Origin: Cyclina sinensis
Lineage: Eukaryota; Mollusca; Bivalvia; Venerida; Veneridae
DNA: 64,000 nt
Assembly: GCA_012932295.1 (NCBI GenBank)
Contig: JAAONU010000016.1
Location: 39,587,241-39,651,240 of the forward strand
Reading direction: 5' to 3'
The notes under the pieces were generated by a model. It saw nothing but the letters and a program-made list of their open reading frames with translations. It ran no database searches and was not told the origin of the DNA. Made by a program: the position numbers and the translations under genes. How positions within the stretch are numbered: the first letter of the stretch is position 1; each line of letters starts with the position of its first letter. Shown piece by piece: positions 34,859-46,616 of this stretch.

Positions 34859-35376
34859 GCTGTGTAACCAAGAGTTTGTTCTACGACAAACTGATTCTTT
34901 GTAACAGTGATTTTTATTGCTCTTTAAGTGTTAGTCACTGCTATAGAATTAAGGAAAAAAGTTTTGTGTTGTTGCTGAAATAGTTATCATTACATATTAT
35001 CATTACAATATTTAAGCCATTTTTGTAACTTCTGAAGTCGATGTTTGTTGTTCAAACTATCTGTTATTCCGTGTTGATTATTGCAAAACATGTTGCAAAA
35101 TACAGTTCCTTAGAGCGTCACTTTGATTTAATATGACTTTAAAAAGAAGATGTAATTGACCTTACTTTTGGTGAATCTTATACAATGAGATAGAATGCTT
35201 AAAAAAAATGAGTAACAATTTTTTTGTTGCTTTCGTATTTGCAGATATTGCTGCTATGTTATTGATATATTCAGCAGCAAAATGAATTATTGTTACTGAG
35301 ATACTGTTATCAAAAAAAGGATTTTATCTTTTTTTTAATGGACGGCTATGGCCTTTCAGTCCAGTTGTTATGAAGA

Positions 35377-36132
35377 TTTATTTTATGCCTACCAATGAAA
35401 TATAGGGAAATATCAGTGAGATAAAAGTGATAATACACTGTTTTGAATCAGTGAAATTACCCACCACGTAAATACAAGAGAATCCTCTGTATTTCAGACT
35501 GTGACAGCGAGTGAAATTTATTTACCTTGTTAAATCCAATTATAATATTGAATTCATGAGCCTAACTAGTTGTGAACAATGATGAAATTCGCCATAAATT
35601 ATTTAAAATGTCTGATTTGTTTACATAACTCACATGGACAATATCCAATATGGCCGACTTTCAATTCAATTGATTGAATATTACTCGGTATTAATCCGCT
35701 TTTATAATTAAAGTATGTATGGCTAAAATTCAATAAATATTAATAAACTGTGTAGAGAAAAATAAATGTTATTTGATGAAAGTGTATTCAGTTTATTTCA
35801 GCAGAAGTAAAGTTATCATATGTATTGGAGACTGTCTGCACTTTTTTTTGTGCGGAGTAACCAAAGTACGCATTAACTGATTTGGGGCTCACCATGGGGA
35901 ATTTATTGAAGGCCTTGATTAAAAATGTCATAAAATACCCATTTTTGACGTGTTGGCATAAAATAAAACGAAAATTTGTTTGTTTTTTAGTGGAAGATGG
36001 GAATTTATTTCATCTCGTGAACACCATATGTTGATATTTTCACTCGTGGCTGTGCCACTCGTGAAAATATCACATATGGTGTTCACTCGATGAAATAAAT
36101 TCTCATCTTCTACAAAAACAAACAAATATCCT
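35377..36132 (-). mobile_element. 0.8 kb non-autonomous element, copy B
   Basis: Reverse-orientation copy of 7321-8126. Starts TTATTTTATGCCTACCAATG, ends with the long hairpin 35975-36128 (apex TTTTCACTCGTGGCTGTGCC). A short internal segment with GGCACAAACAG, present in copies A and C, is missing at about 35462. Confidence 0.75.
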
Positions 36133-37450
36133 CTATTTATCAACCTTGGAAAAGAAAAAGTTATGTTGACGTGGCTTGGCTTAAGGTTGTTCTTACTCTT
36201 AATGCAGGACGTAATTCCTTATAGTGACTGGACATAAAAGGCAACAGTTCTTTTATTACTTAATCATTTACAAATGAATAGCCCTTTATTTATATTTATA
36301 ATAATGATTATCATACTGTCTCATAGTATTATGATAATGTTGGTTGGGTATAGAGTGTTTTAATTTTTTCTTTCTCAGCTTTCTTTAGTTTTGAAATAAA
36401 TTCCTATCATATTAGCACAATCTGAAACCAGAGGTAAATATATTTTATCATTATGACACACCTTTAGTGATGTTTTTTAGAACATTCATATACTTTGAAA
36501 AGTTTGAGTTCAACTTGTGATAAAGCACTAAACATGACAAGCTTGAATGTAAAAAATCACTCAATTGTAAAACCAAAGGGCTGGTAAACCTATCACTGGC
36601 CATGTCTAAGATAACCATTAACTCAGGACAACTTATTTTTGGGGAGCACTTTGTCAACAACCATTGCATGCTTGTAAAAAATCACCCATAACGTTTTTTT
36701 GAACTCACATTTCTTATTTGTTAATCAGCTAAATAAGATGACCATACTTTACAGATTATAGGGAGTTACTTACCTTCCAACAGCTTAAAAGTACCTGATT
36801 GTGTATTGTCAACATCTACAAGGCAAAAATTTTCTTCATAGTACATGACCTATGAATGTGCTAGGGGTATTGTTGTTTTAAATGAGTTGAATCAAGTCAC
36901 TGTACACATTTTAACACCATGCTTATAGTTTGACAATCTGCCAGGCTTTTGATACAGAGACATGTGTAAGGCCATTTAACCATTTTACTTACAGTGAGAG
37001 ATGTGTAATTTTGCATTGTTTCTTTTGAGGAAAATTGATTTTCTGACATTTCACTTAAGTTGTTTAATGATAAGAAGCAAGTTGACCTATTTTTATGACA
37101 TTTGTCAGAAGTTAACCCTTGCCTGGTAACCTGTATCAGAAAAATTGATTTTTCAAATATGACCTAGGACCTTCTCAGGGAATTAGTCTGCAAATATGCG
37201 TGGAAAAATTCAACTTGGAAAGTTTGCTTTTGTCTCTTGAACTTTCATGAAAGGTTGACCTTTGATGCAATGACACCATTTGTCTCATTTTAATTTTTAA
37301 TTTGAAGTGTGTCGGGGAAATTTATTTTTGACTCTTAGAGGGAATTTAGGAAACTTGACCTTTTTCTATTGACCTTTGCAGAAAAGTTAACCTTTGTCTC
37401 TGTGGAGAGGTTGATATTTAATCACTTGACTTTAGTTTTTGAGTTTATCT
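36133..37450. other. Intergenic, nothing recognised
   Basis: AT-rich. From 37080 there are several loose GTTGACCTTT phrases, probably remains of a GGTCA-type repeat. No gene supported. Confidence 0.5.
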
Positions 37451-37454
37451 TTTT

Positions 37455-38372
37455 ATACGTCCTTCAAAGACTGGATGTTTAATGGGATCACCAATGGCGG
37501 ACGGGCGGCGTCCAGAGGTTAGTCTAGAGCATAACTCCTACACTATCAAAGCTATTGACTTGAAACTTCCTATGCGGATTGATCTCATTCAAACTGAGTG
37601 CACTGCACAAGAACTGTAACTCTGTACTTCATGGTTTTGGAGTTATTCCCCTTTGTTTAATTTTCTTGTCTGGAGCATAACTCCAACACTATCAAAGCTA
37701 TTGACTTGAAACTTCCTAGATGGATAGATCTCATTGAAACTGAGTGCACTGCACAGAACCGTAACTCTGTACTTCATGATTTTGGAGTTATTCCCCTTTG
37801 TTTAATTTTCTTGTCCGGAGCATAACTCCAACACTATCAAAGCTATTGACTTGAAACTTCCTAGATGGATAGATCTCAGTGAGTTGGAGTGCAGTGCACA
37901 AGAACTGCAACTCTTTACTTCATGATTTTGGAGTTATTCCCCTTTGTTTAATTTTCTTGTCCCGAGCATAACTCCAACACTATCAAAGCTATTGACTTGA
38001 AACTTTTAGGTGGATAGATCTCATTGAGACGGAGTGCAGTGCACAAGAACCATCACTGTTCACTTCGTGATTTTGAAGTTATTCTCCTTTGTTTAATTTT
38101 CTTGTCCATAGCATAACTTCTTCGTTAATAAAAACTATTGACTTGAAACTTCACAGGTGGAGAGATCTCACTGAGACTTAGTGCATCGCACAAGAACCGT
38201 CACTGTACACTTCATGATTTCGGAGTTTTTCCCTTAGTTCAATTTTTGTACTTGATTTTTGTCTGGACCATACTCCTACATTATCAAAGCTTTTGACTTG
38301 AAACTTCATAGGTGGATAGATGAAACAAATTGATGAGCGTATTTGCTCCGCCTTGTGGAGCTCTTGTTTATT
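37455..38372 (+). repeat. ~146-bp monomer array with GAGCATAACTCC
   Basis: Leader GGATGTTTAATGGGATCACC and a GGCGGACGGGCGGCG stretch. Then about six units with GAGCATAACTCC (37527, 37673, 37818, 37974), CTATCAAAGCTATTGACTTG, GTGCACTGCACAAGAAC and TTTTGGAGTTATTCCC. Tail GAGCGTATTTGCTCCGCC then TTGTGGAGCTCTTG, the same kind of GCTCTTG tail as at 5222 and 52386. Confidence 0.75.
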
Positions 38373-38764
38373 GATCTTTTTGTGGAAAAGTTGAATTTTG
38401 TGACCTTTGAGTAGATATCCATAGGCTGTTGTATATAACAGATTTTCATATTTAATATATTTAATTAAGTTTGCAAAACAGTAAAATAAGAGCTTTATCT
38501 AGTTGTCAAGGGGATATCTTAAATTTATGCAGTGAATTAAAAACTGGTCTGAATAAGATGGTTTGTTAATTTCAGTTTAGTTTATTAGATACATATCCAG
38601 TGATTGGCATTTATTTTCATTTCAATGCAACACCTATACAGCAAATTCTATTTACTCATAGAATTTCATATCATTCAAGTCTGACTTGCCTGTTATCACA
38701 ATGGGAATGTTCTTTAAGTTTCAATGCAATTAATTTAAAACTTACATGTTTGTTTTTGTTTTTT

Positions 38765-39180
38765 ATGCTCCCTGATGAAAAATTTTTTGTGGAACATATA
38801 GTTGCTGCTTTAACCGTCCGGTGTATGTTTGTCTTTCTGTCCATCTGCATGTGCATAATGCTTTTTGTCCAGACCATAACTTGCAAACCAATAAAGGTAT
38901 CACATGAAACTTCATAGACTGATAGATCTCATAGGAAAAGTGCAGTGCTCAAGAACCATTACTCTGCACTTCCTCATTTTGGAGTTATTGCCTTTTGTTG
39001 AATTTTCATACTTAATTATTGTCCGAAGCATAATTCTTTGACTTTAAGCCCTACCCACTTGAAATTTAATAGGTGGATAGATCTTCTGAAGGAGAAGTGC
39101 AGTGCACTTAACTATTGCTCTGTACTTCATTATTTTGGAGTTACCTGATGAAAGCACTTCAGGGAGCATAACCTGGTTCA
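38765..39180 (+). repeat. Related shorter monomer repeat
   Basis: Starts ATGCTCCCTGATGAAAAATT, has two units with the AAGTGCAGTGC and TTTTGGAGTTATTGCC phrases, and ends CTGATGAAAGCACTTCAGGG AGCATAAC. Start and end are inverted relatives (GCTCCCTGA versus TCAGGGAGC). Confidence 0.6.
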
Positions 39181-39189
39181 ACCAGTCTC

Positions 39190-40800
39190 TTATTTTGTGT
39201 TTTGTTTGCAGCTAATCCAAAACATCACAATTTTTGATGTTTTGGTTTTTATTATTTGTTTACATATGTATTTAGTTTTCGTTTGCTTGTGTAGATATTT
39301 TGCTTTAGGAAACCACAATCATAGATTTTTGTTCATATAGCTTTGATCTTTGTTTTCATGTGTAGAAGGATTCTCATTGGGTACATTTTTTTCATAATTT
39401 TTGTGGACATAGCAGAAATATAAAAATGTAAAAAGTGTAAAAATGTGTCTGCAATTTAGGTTCAGTTTTATTTAAAAAAAAAAAAACAAAAAACATATCA
39501 TCCTAAGTTAAAAATTGTTTGAATCAAGTTAAATGGAACTTATTAAAAATATTTGGAAACATATACTCATTTTCAGAAACCACATTTACTAGATCAGAGA
39601 GGCCTAACAAGTGATTAATATTTTATCTTTTGTTGAAGAAATATTTAAGTAAGAGAAAATATTGGCAGATGTGTTTCAAGTTCAATTGTGTTTTTTAATG
39701 CTGTATGTTATGTTAAAAACATTTTGTCAAAATACATCTGAATATGTGTAGAATATTCTGGTTTAGCTGTGTTTATGAAAACATATGTTTGAATAAGTTG
39801 CATTTATTTAGATTTTTTAACAGTCCACATGAATATCTTATATTCTAACACGATCTAAAAATAGCCTATATACACAAAGAAGAAAATAAAGTCGGGGTTA
39901 TTCTGCAGTATTCCACTCACGTGCGCTTGTTGTTTTAGCTGTTCCGTGAACCGCCATCACCCCACGTATAAAACTTTTATGAATGCAGTCACGTGATGTT
40001 TGTAAATACCATTTTGGTAAATATACGTCACTAAGACAAACCAACCGTTTTATTTGTAATTTTAAATTTAACATGAAAATAAAATTGCAACCAAATGCCA
40101 TATCCTCAAAAGTACCTCTCGGGCATATATATACAACCACACATAGTCATATCAACCTAATAAAAGCCAACTAAACAAACTACTGTACAAGATGAGAGCA
40201 TATTATGAGATGAGAACGATATGACATCATACAGGTGGTATGACGTCACCCAGGCTATAGTCTGGTCGGTTTGTCTCGTGACTACTACTGTAGGAATTGT
40301 AGTATTACCGGCGTACAACAACAAAGTTCGGCTGCAAAATGGCACAAAAAAGCCAATTTACTTAGAATGGGCACAATTTGTGAAATAATAATAGCCGAGC
40401 AATGTTTTCTGTCAATAATCCATGTAAATGTTAACTGGGTCTACATTAAAATTCACACACGTATGCCGACTTTTGTGTAAGCGACCTTGCGACGTTAACA
40501 TATGCTTTTTTTAGCATCTGAGAACATGAACATCTTTTATTTGTTTGAACATTTAATTTATTAGTAAATTGCAATTTTAGTTCGAAATAAAAAAAAGAAG
40601 AAATTATCAACTGATGAAAAGTGTGTTGTTTATTATTGGATTGATCAACTTATTATGTGGAAGCCAACTCTTACATATATCGAGGGAGGAAATTTTAACG
40701 GCCAAACCCAGGGGCTTACCGCGCAAGTGTTTTTACGATCGTAAGAAGTAGTTAACACTTATTTCACAATGTGGTTTATTGTTTGGTCGTGTTAGAATCA
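39190..40800. other. Intergenic, nothing recognised
   Basis: AT-rich. 39900-40500 is less AT-rich and has several short frames on both strands, but none carries a recognisable domain or convincing splice signals. Confidence 0.45.
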
Positions 40801-40924
40801 AAATAACAAGTATCCAGTTGTGGTTTATCGTAGAATAACCCGCGTTTTGAGTTCTTATGCGTAGGAATATATCACGAAGGCCGTAGTTATTCTACGATAA
40901 ACCACGCCTGGATACTTATTATTT
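40801..40924. mobile_element. Foldback element with CACGAAGGCCGTAG apex
   Basis: The left arm (ATAACAAGTATCCAG, TGGTTTATCGTAGAATAAC) pairs with the right arm (GTTATTCTACGATAAACCA, CTGGATACTTATTAT). The spacer contains TCACGAAGGCCGTAG at 40872-40886, as in 27171-27195. The arms differ entirely from those of the other foldbacks. Confidence 0.75.
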
Positions 40925-41187
40925 CTTAAGTATACATTATTGTTTTATTTTTCTGTTGAAATTCTTTATATAACTAGTACATTTTTTGTTTTTATTAACC
41001 ATGTGTGTTCAGATTTTTTTTGTTTTTTGTCTCAGTATAACCCTTTTAACAGATAGCTAATTTTAAATTCACTATTGTAGTTCTATAATTTTTCACATTA
41101 AATTGCTTCTAATATTAAAGGGTAATTTTAGTGAAAAATATACATCATGCTACATGTATATCATATTTATTCATTTCAAACATATTT

Positions 41188-42630
41188 ATACCCCCAAAAC
41201 GAAGTTTGGGGGGTGTATAGGAGTCACCCGGTGGTTGGTAGGTCGGTCGGTTGGGCGGTCGGTCGGGGTTTACCTTGTCCGGAGCATAACTTGAAAACTA
41301 CTGGTTGGAATTCGATGCAACTTCATACAATATTCAAGCACAATGAGAGGAAATGCAGTGTCCAAGAATCATAATTCCGTCTTCACTATTTTCAGAATTA
41401 TTGCCCTTTATTGGTTTTACTTATCTGGAGCATAACTTAAAAACTATTGATTGGAATTCAATGCAACTTCATACAATGGTCAAGCACAATGAGAGGAAGT
41501 GCAGTGTCTAAGAATCATAACTCCATCTTCACTGTTTTCAGAGTTATTGCCCTTTATTGGTTTTCCTTTGTTGGGGCATAACTTGAGAATACTGGTTATA
41601 ATTCAGTGCAACTTCACACAGTGGTCAATCACAATGAGAGGAAGTGCAGTGTCCAAGAATCATAACTCCATCTTCACTGTTTTTAGAGTTATTGCCCTTT
41701 GTTAGTTTTCCTTTGAAGGGAGCAAAACTTGAAAACAACTGGTTTGAATTCAGTGCAACTTCATACAATGGTAAAGCACAACGAGAGGAAGTGCAGTGTT
41801 CAAGAATCATAACTCCAGATTCTCTATTTGCAGAGTTATTGCCCTTTATTGGTTTTCTTTATTTGGAGCATAGCTTGAAAACTACTTGTTGTAATTCAGT
41901 GCAACTTCATACAATGGTCAAGCACAATGAAAGGAAGTGCAGTGTTCAAGAATCATAACTCCGTCTTCACTGTTTGCATAGTTATTGCCCTTTGTTGGTT
42001 TTCCTTTGTATGTAGGATAACTTGAAAACTACTGGTTGGAATTCAATGCTACTTCATATAATGGTCAAGCACAATGAGTGGAAGTGCAGTGTCCAAGAAT
42101 CATAACTCCAGATTCTCTATTTGCAGAGTTATTACCCTTAGTTTGTTTTCTTTATTTGGAGCAAAACTTGAAAACTACGGGTTGAAATTCAATGCAGCTT
42201 CATACAATGATCAAGCACAATGAGAGAAAGTGCATTGTATAAGAGCTATAACTCCATCTTCACTATTTGCAGAGTTATTGCCCTTCCTTGGATTTCCTTT
42301 TCCAGAATATAATATGGAAACTTGTGGTTGGAATTCAATGCAACTTCATACAATGGTCAAGCACATTGAGTGGATGTGCAATGTACAAGAGCTATAACTC
42401 TGTCTTCACTGTTTGCACAGTTATTTCCCTTTGTTAGTTTTCTCTGTCTGGAGAATAACTTGAAAACTATTTTTGTGGAATTCAGTTCAACTTCATACAA
42501 TGGTCAAGAGCATTGAGCGCAATCTTAATTGCCCACAACCATAACTCTTTTTCAATTTTTTTATGAAGTATTCTGTTACTAAATTGATAACTTCCTCTGT
42601 TCTGTAGCAGTGTTTTGGGGGTATTAATCA
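41188..42630 (+). repeat. ~155-bp monomer array bounded by CCCCCAAAAC/GTTTTGGGGG
   Basis: Left end TATACCCCCAAAACGAAG then TTTGGGGGGTGTATA, a GGTCGGTCGGTTGGGCGGTC leader, then about nine units with GGAGCATAACTTGAAAAC, AACTTCATACAATGGTCAAG, AGTGCAGTGTCCAAGAATC and GAGTTATTGCCCTTT. The right end has GTTTTGGGGGTATTAAT (42612), inverted relative to the left end. Several units stay open in one frame, which is why short proteins are predicted here; they are repeats, not genes. Confidence 0.8.
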
Positions 42631-42940
42631 CATTTAGTGATAGCTCTAGTCTAGTTTTGTGGGCATTGTCACAAATGAAACATTTTGAATGGTTTTTAAG
42701 CAAAGCTTTTTATTGACACATTTAAAAAGATGTAATCTGTTTGGTGTGATGGTAGCATCGATATAAAATATTCATTCAAAAACCCCTGAAACCATTTTGC
42801 CATGCTAAACAGATCATTAAAATCTTAAGGTAAAAACAGATTTTAAAAGCTGTGACTGTAGAACTGTTCACATAAAAAAGTGACATACTTTTTGAAGATT
42901 TGAAAGCAAAACATTTTTATTGTAAAAATAACTTTTGTTA

Positions 42941-45900
42941 GCTTACCTGAGCTTTTGTAATAGCATGATGCCCGTCGTCGTGCTTAAGTGCGTCAACATT
43001 TTAATTCAAACACCTCCTCTGAAACCACATGGCCAAAGTTAATGAAACTTGGTAGGGTTGTTGCTTGCGTAAAGTGCTACAAAAGTTATTCAAAAGAATT
43101 TAGTTCGCTGTAGAACTCTGGTTGCTTTGGCAATCCAAAAGAAAAACCTTTTAAAAATCTTCTTATCTGAAACTAAAAGACCTAGACCTAAGATATAAGG
43201 CATGAGAAGAATCACAATGCATAGGAAGTAAAACTCTTCACTTCATAATTTTTAGTTATTCCCCTTTGCCATTTTTATGCCCCTGAAGGGAGACGTATAG
43301 TTTTTTAACTGTCCGTCCATCAGTCAGTCAGCACTTCCGAAAATAAATAGGGGGCCATCTTACTGTAAACATAACAAAAGAGAACAATAGAGTTCATTCC
43401 ATAACAGTAGAATAAGGGGCCAATGGCCCTCTACTAAACAAAAGAAAATAACAAAAGAAAAAGCCCCCTATCCAGTTTCAACCAGACATCCATTCGTCAG
43501 TCCATCCGAAAACTATAACATTGGCCGTAACTACCTTATTAGTAAGTGGATTTACTTCATACTTGGACACAACACCCCTTTGGACAAGACCTTTCCACTG
43601 ACCTATATTTCTTTGACCTTGACCCGAATGATCTTTACAGGCCTGCTGATGGACTTAGAATGCCAGTCCTGAAAAATCTCTTTCTTTTAGCTGGGAGTCA
43701 GGGGGCCATAAGGGCCCCCAGTGGGTTCAGGGCAAAGCCCTGCTGGGGGTCCAGGGGGCCTCTGGCCCCCGGAAGCTCCTGAGATATAGCCTTTTTGAAG
43801 CACTTAAAACGCTTTTCCTGACACTAATGGCTCTGCAACATTAACAGCTTGACGTGGCCAATCAATTGAAAAAAGGAGGATTCTCTCCTGTTTTCTGTAC
43901 GCTGTAATTTTTATTTTTTTCCTCTTTTTTACCTGAGTTTATGCATTTTCTTCTTTTCAATATGGCGCTATGTGATAGAGATAGAGGATATTTATTAAGC
44001 CATTTGATTGGTGCGAGGTCGTATGATCGACCAATGAAGTGGCTCGTAACAGTTTTAGTTGGAGGCTGTTTATTCTCCGACACCTGCAGTTCTGCGTCTC
44101 AGATAACTGGAATATGGGAGGCTCGGCGCAAGGCTTACCCCACCCCCCAATTTTCTCCCCGGATTTATGCAGATCTCAGGACTGGCCCTGGCGGTCTCGA
44201 AAGCCGGAAATCCGGCTCAGGCCAGAAAATTAGCAGGCCAGGCTTTACCTTGAAGATCCAATTGTCCTATAACTTAAACATTGGCCATAATCTCCTTATT
44301 AGAAAGTCGATTTACTTCATACTTGGACACAACACCCCTTTCGACAAGACCTTCCCATTGACCTATATTTATTTGAACTTGACCTTTTAAAGACCTGTCC
44401 ACAGCTTAAAGTCAAAGCACCACTTCGGGGGCATTTTCATCTTACAGTACAGTGCATAGGAAATGTAACTCTTTACTTCCCAATTTTTTAGTTATTCCCC
44501 TGCTAATTTTTTCCTTTTTTTAAATTTTTGTTTGGACCATAACTAAGTGTTTGAGGTATCAAACTTTGTGCTCAGGGTGAGCTTTTCTGATCAGTCTTTG
44601 TCCGTCGTTCGTCCGTCGTCAACTTTTCATTCAAATGACATCTCCTCTGAAACCAATTGGCCAAATTTAATGAAACTTGCCTGGGATGTTCCCAGATATT
44701 TGGTTTAAATATTTGGTCTGAAACAGTGTCCAGAGGACCTCTACCAAGTTTGTTCAAATCATGGCCCAGGGGTCACATGTTTTACAAAGAGTTATATAGG
44801 CAAAATTTAAAAAATCTTCTTGTCAGAAACTGTAAGGCCTGGTGTTTAGATATTTGGTGTGTAGCATTGTCTAGTGGACCTCTACTTAGTTTATTCAAAT
44901 CATAGCTACTAGGTCAAAATAGGCCCTGCCCCTGTGTTCACATGTTTTACATAGAGTTATATAGGAAAAACTTTAAAATCTTCTTTTCAGATACCACAAG
45001 GCCTAGAGTTTAGATATTTGGTGTACAGCATTGTCTATTGAACCTCTACCAAGTTTGTTCAAATCATAGCTCCTGGGTCAAAAATGGCCCCGCCCCAGGG
45101 GTCACATGTTTTACAAAGAGTTATATACAAAAAACTTTAAAATTCTTGTTGTCAGAAACCACAAGGCCTAGAGTTTAGATATTTGGTGTGCAGCATTGTC
45201 TAGTGGACCTTTACCAAGTTTGTTCAAATCATGACCCTGGGGTCAAAACTTAAACCCACCTGGCAGGGTCATTTGATTTTACACAAGAACATACAGGGAA
45301 AAAATAGAAAATCTGCTGCTCTGAAACACCAAGAGCTAGACGACCTTCAATTGTTCTTTGTTAAGTCTTCCCCCCCACCCCCCAACCCCGCCCTTTTGCT
45401 CTGTCCATGGGTGTCTGTTTGTCTGTCACACTTCATTTCCTTTCAGTAACTTGAGTACTGGTTGACCCAAGGCCTTCAAACTTCACATGGTTATTGCACT
45501 TATTGAGTAGAAAAAAAATCCTTTTGTTTTTTGGGTTAGTAGGGCAAAGTCAAGGTCAGAGGAACCTCTAGAGTGAAAACCGTTTCCACTCAATAACAGG
45601 AGCCATTTCACCCAGAGCCTTTCAACTTCATAGGATGATTGCTTTTTCTAAATAGAAAAACCACATTGTTTTTGGGGCTAGTATGTCAAAGGTCAAGGTC
45701 ACAGGGACCTGTAGAGTGAAAAGTTTTTCTGCAGAGTAACTGTAGTACCATTACACCCAGAGCCTTCAAACTTTATAGGATAATTGTATTAGAAGAACCC
45801 TATTGTTTTTAGGATCCATAGATCAAAGGTTAAGTTCTAAGGGACCTCTAGAGTGAAAACTGTTTCTGCTCAGTAACTGGAGTACCATTTTACCCAGAGC

Positions 45901-46302
45901 CTTCAAACTTCATAGGATGATTGTCTTTACTCAGTGAAAGAACCCTATCATTTTTGGGGTCAGTAGGTCAAAAGTCAAGGTCTCAGGGACCTGTAGAGTG
46001 AAAACTATTTCTGCTTGATAACTGGACTACCATTACACCCATAACCTTCAAACTTCATAGGGTTATTATATTAGAAGAACCCTATTGCTTTTGAGGTCTG
46101 TAGGTAAAAGGTCTAGATCACTGGGACCTGTAGAGTAAAACTGTTTCTGCCAAAAAATTTGAGTACCATTACACCCAGAGTCTTCAAACTTATTGCAGAC
46201 TTATTCAAACTTGTGAACAACCAACACGCATTACAACCAATAATGATACTTGTAACATGAGCAATGAGACTCAGGTGAGCGATTTAGGGCCATCATGGCC
46301 CT
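42941..46302 (+). repeat. Composite array with GCTTACCTGAGC / CTCAGGTGAGC ends
   Basis: Left end GCTTACCTGAGC (42941-42952), right end CTCAGGTGAGC (46270-46280) followed by the palindrome AGGGCCATCATGGCCCT (46286-46302). A second repeat (43275-44420, ATGCCCCTGAAGGGAGACG to CTTCGGGGGCATTTTC) is nested inside. From 44575 come a GTGAGCTTTT, GTCCGTCGTTCGTCCGTC leader and ~175 bp units with CAAGGCCTAGAGTTTAGATA, GGACCTCTACCAAGTTTGTT and GGCCCCGCCCCAGGGGTCAC. From 45420 a different ~150 bp unit follows, with GAGCCTTCAAACTTCATAGG and GGACCTSTAGAGTGAAAAC. Confidence 0.75.
43275..44420 (+). repeat. Nested repeat inserted in the composite array
   Basis: Starts TTTTTATGCCCCTGAAGGG and ends CTTCGGGGGCATTTTC: inverted ends. 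The phrase TTTACTTCATACTTGGACAC followed by AACACCCCTTT occurs twice (43552 and 44312). Between the two lie a GGGGCCCCCAGTGGG-type GC-rich hairpin cluster (43705-43775) and an unrelated 44000-44250 segment. Confidence 0.6.
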
Positions 46303-46616
46303 TTTCTTTAATACTTAATTTTGTTTGCAACATAACTCAAAAAGTATTAAAGGTATCAACATGAAACATCATAGGTGCATAGATGTCATTAAGGAGAAGA
46401 GGGATATAGATTTGGCAGTGTCCATCGGCTGTTTGTTTGTCAGTCTGTCCAACCATCACACTTTTTTTTTGGAACATAACTCAGAACTATTAAAGTGATA
46501 AACCTCAAACTTTATATGTGGTTAGATCTCATGGAGTGAAAATGCAGTGATTTGGAACTGTAAACTCTTCTTCACATCATAACTTTAGAGATAATCCCCT
46601 TTGTTAGCTCACCTGA

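Noticed and set aside
39898..40345. Cluster of short frames of a possible gene
   Set aside because: Frames on both strands overlap, show no domain, and no consistent splice sites link them.
41644..41958. 104-codon plus-strand frame
   Set aside because: Falls fully inside the ~155-bp monomer array; successive units give the same peptide in shifting frames.
43941..44390. 149-codon plus-strand frame
   Set aside because: Lies in the nested repeat 43275-44420, with repeat phrases at its end; no domain recognised.
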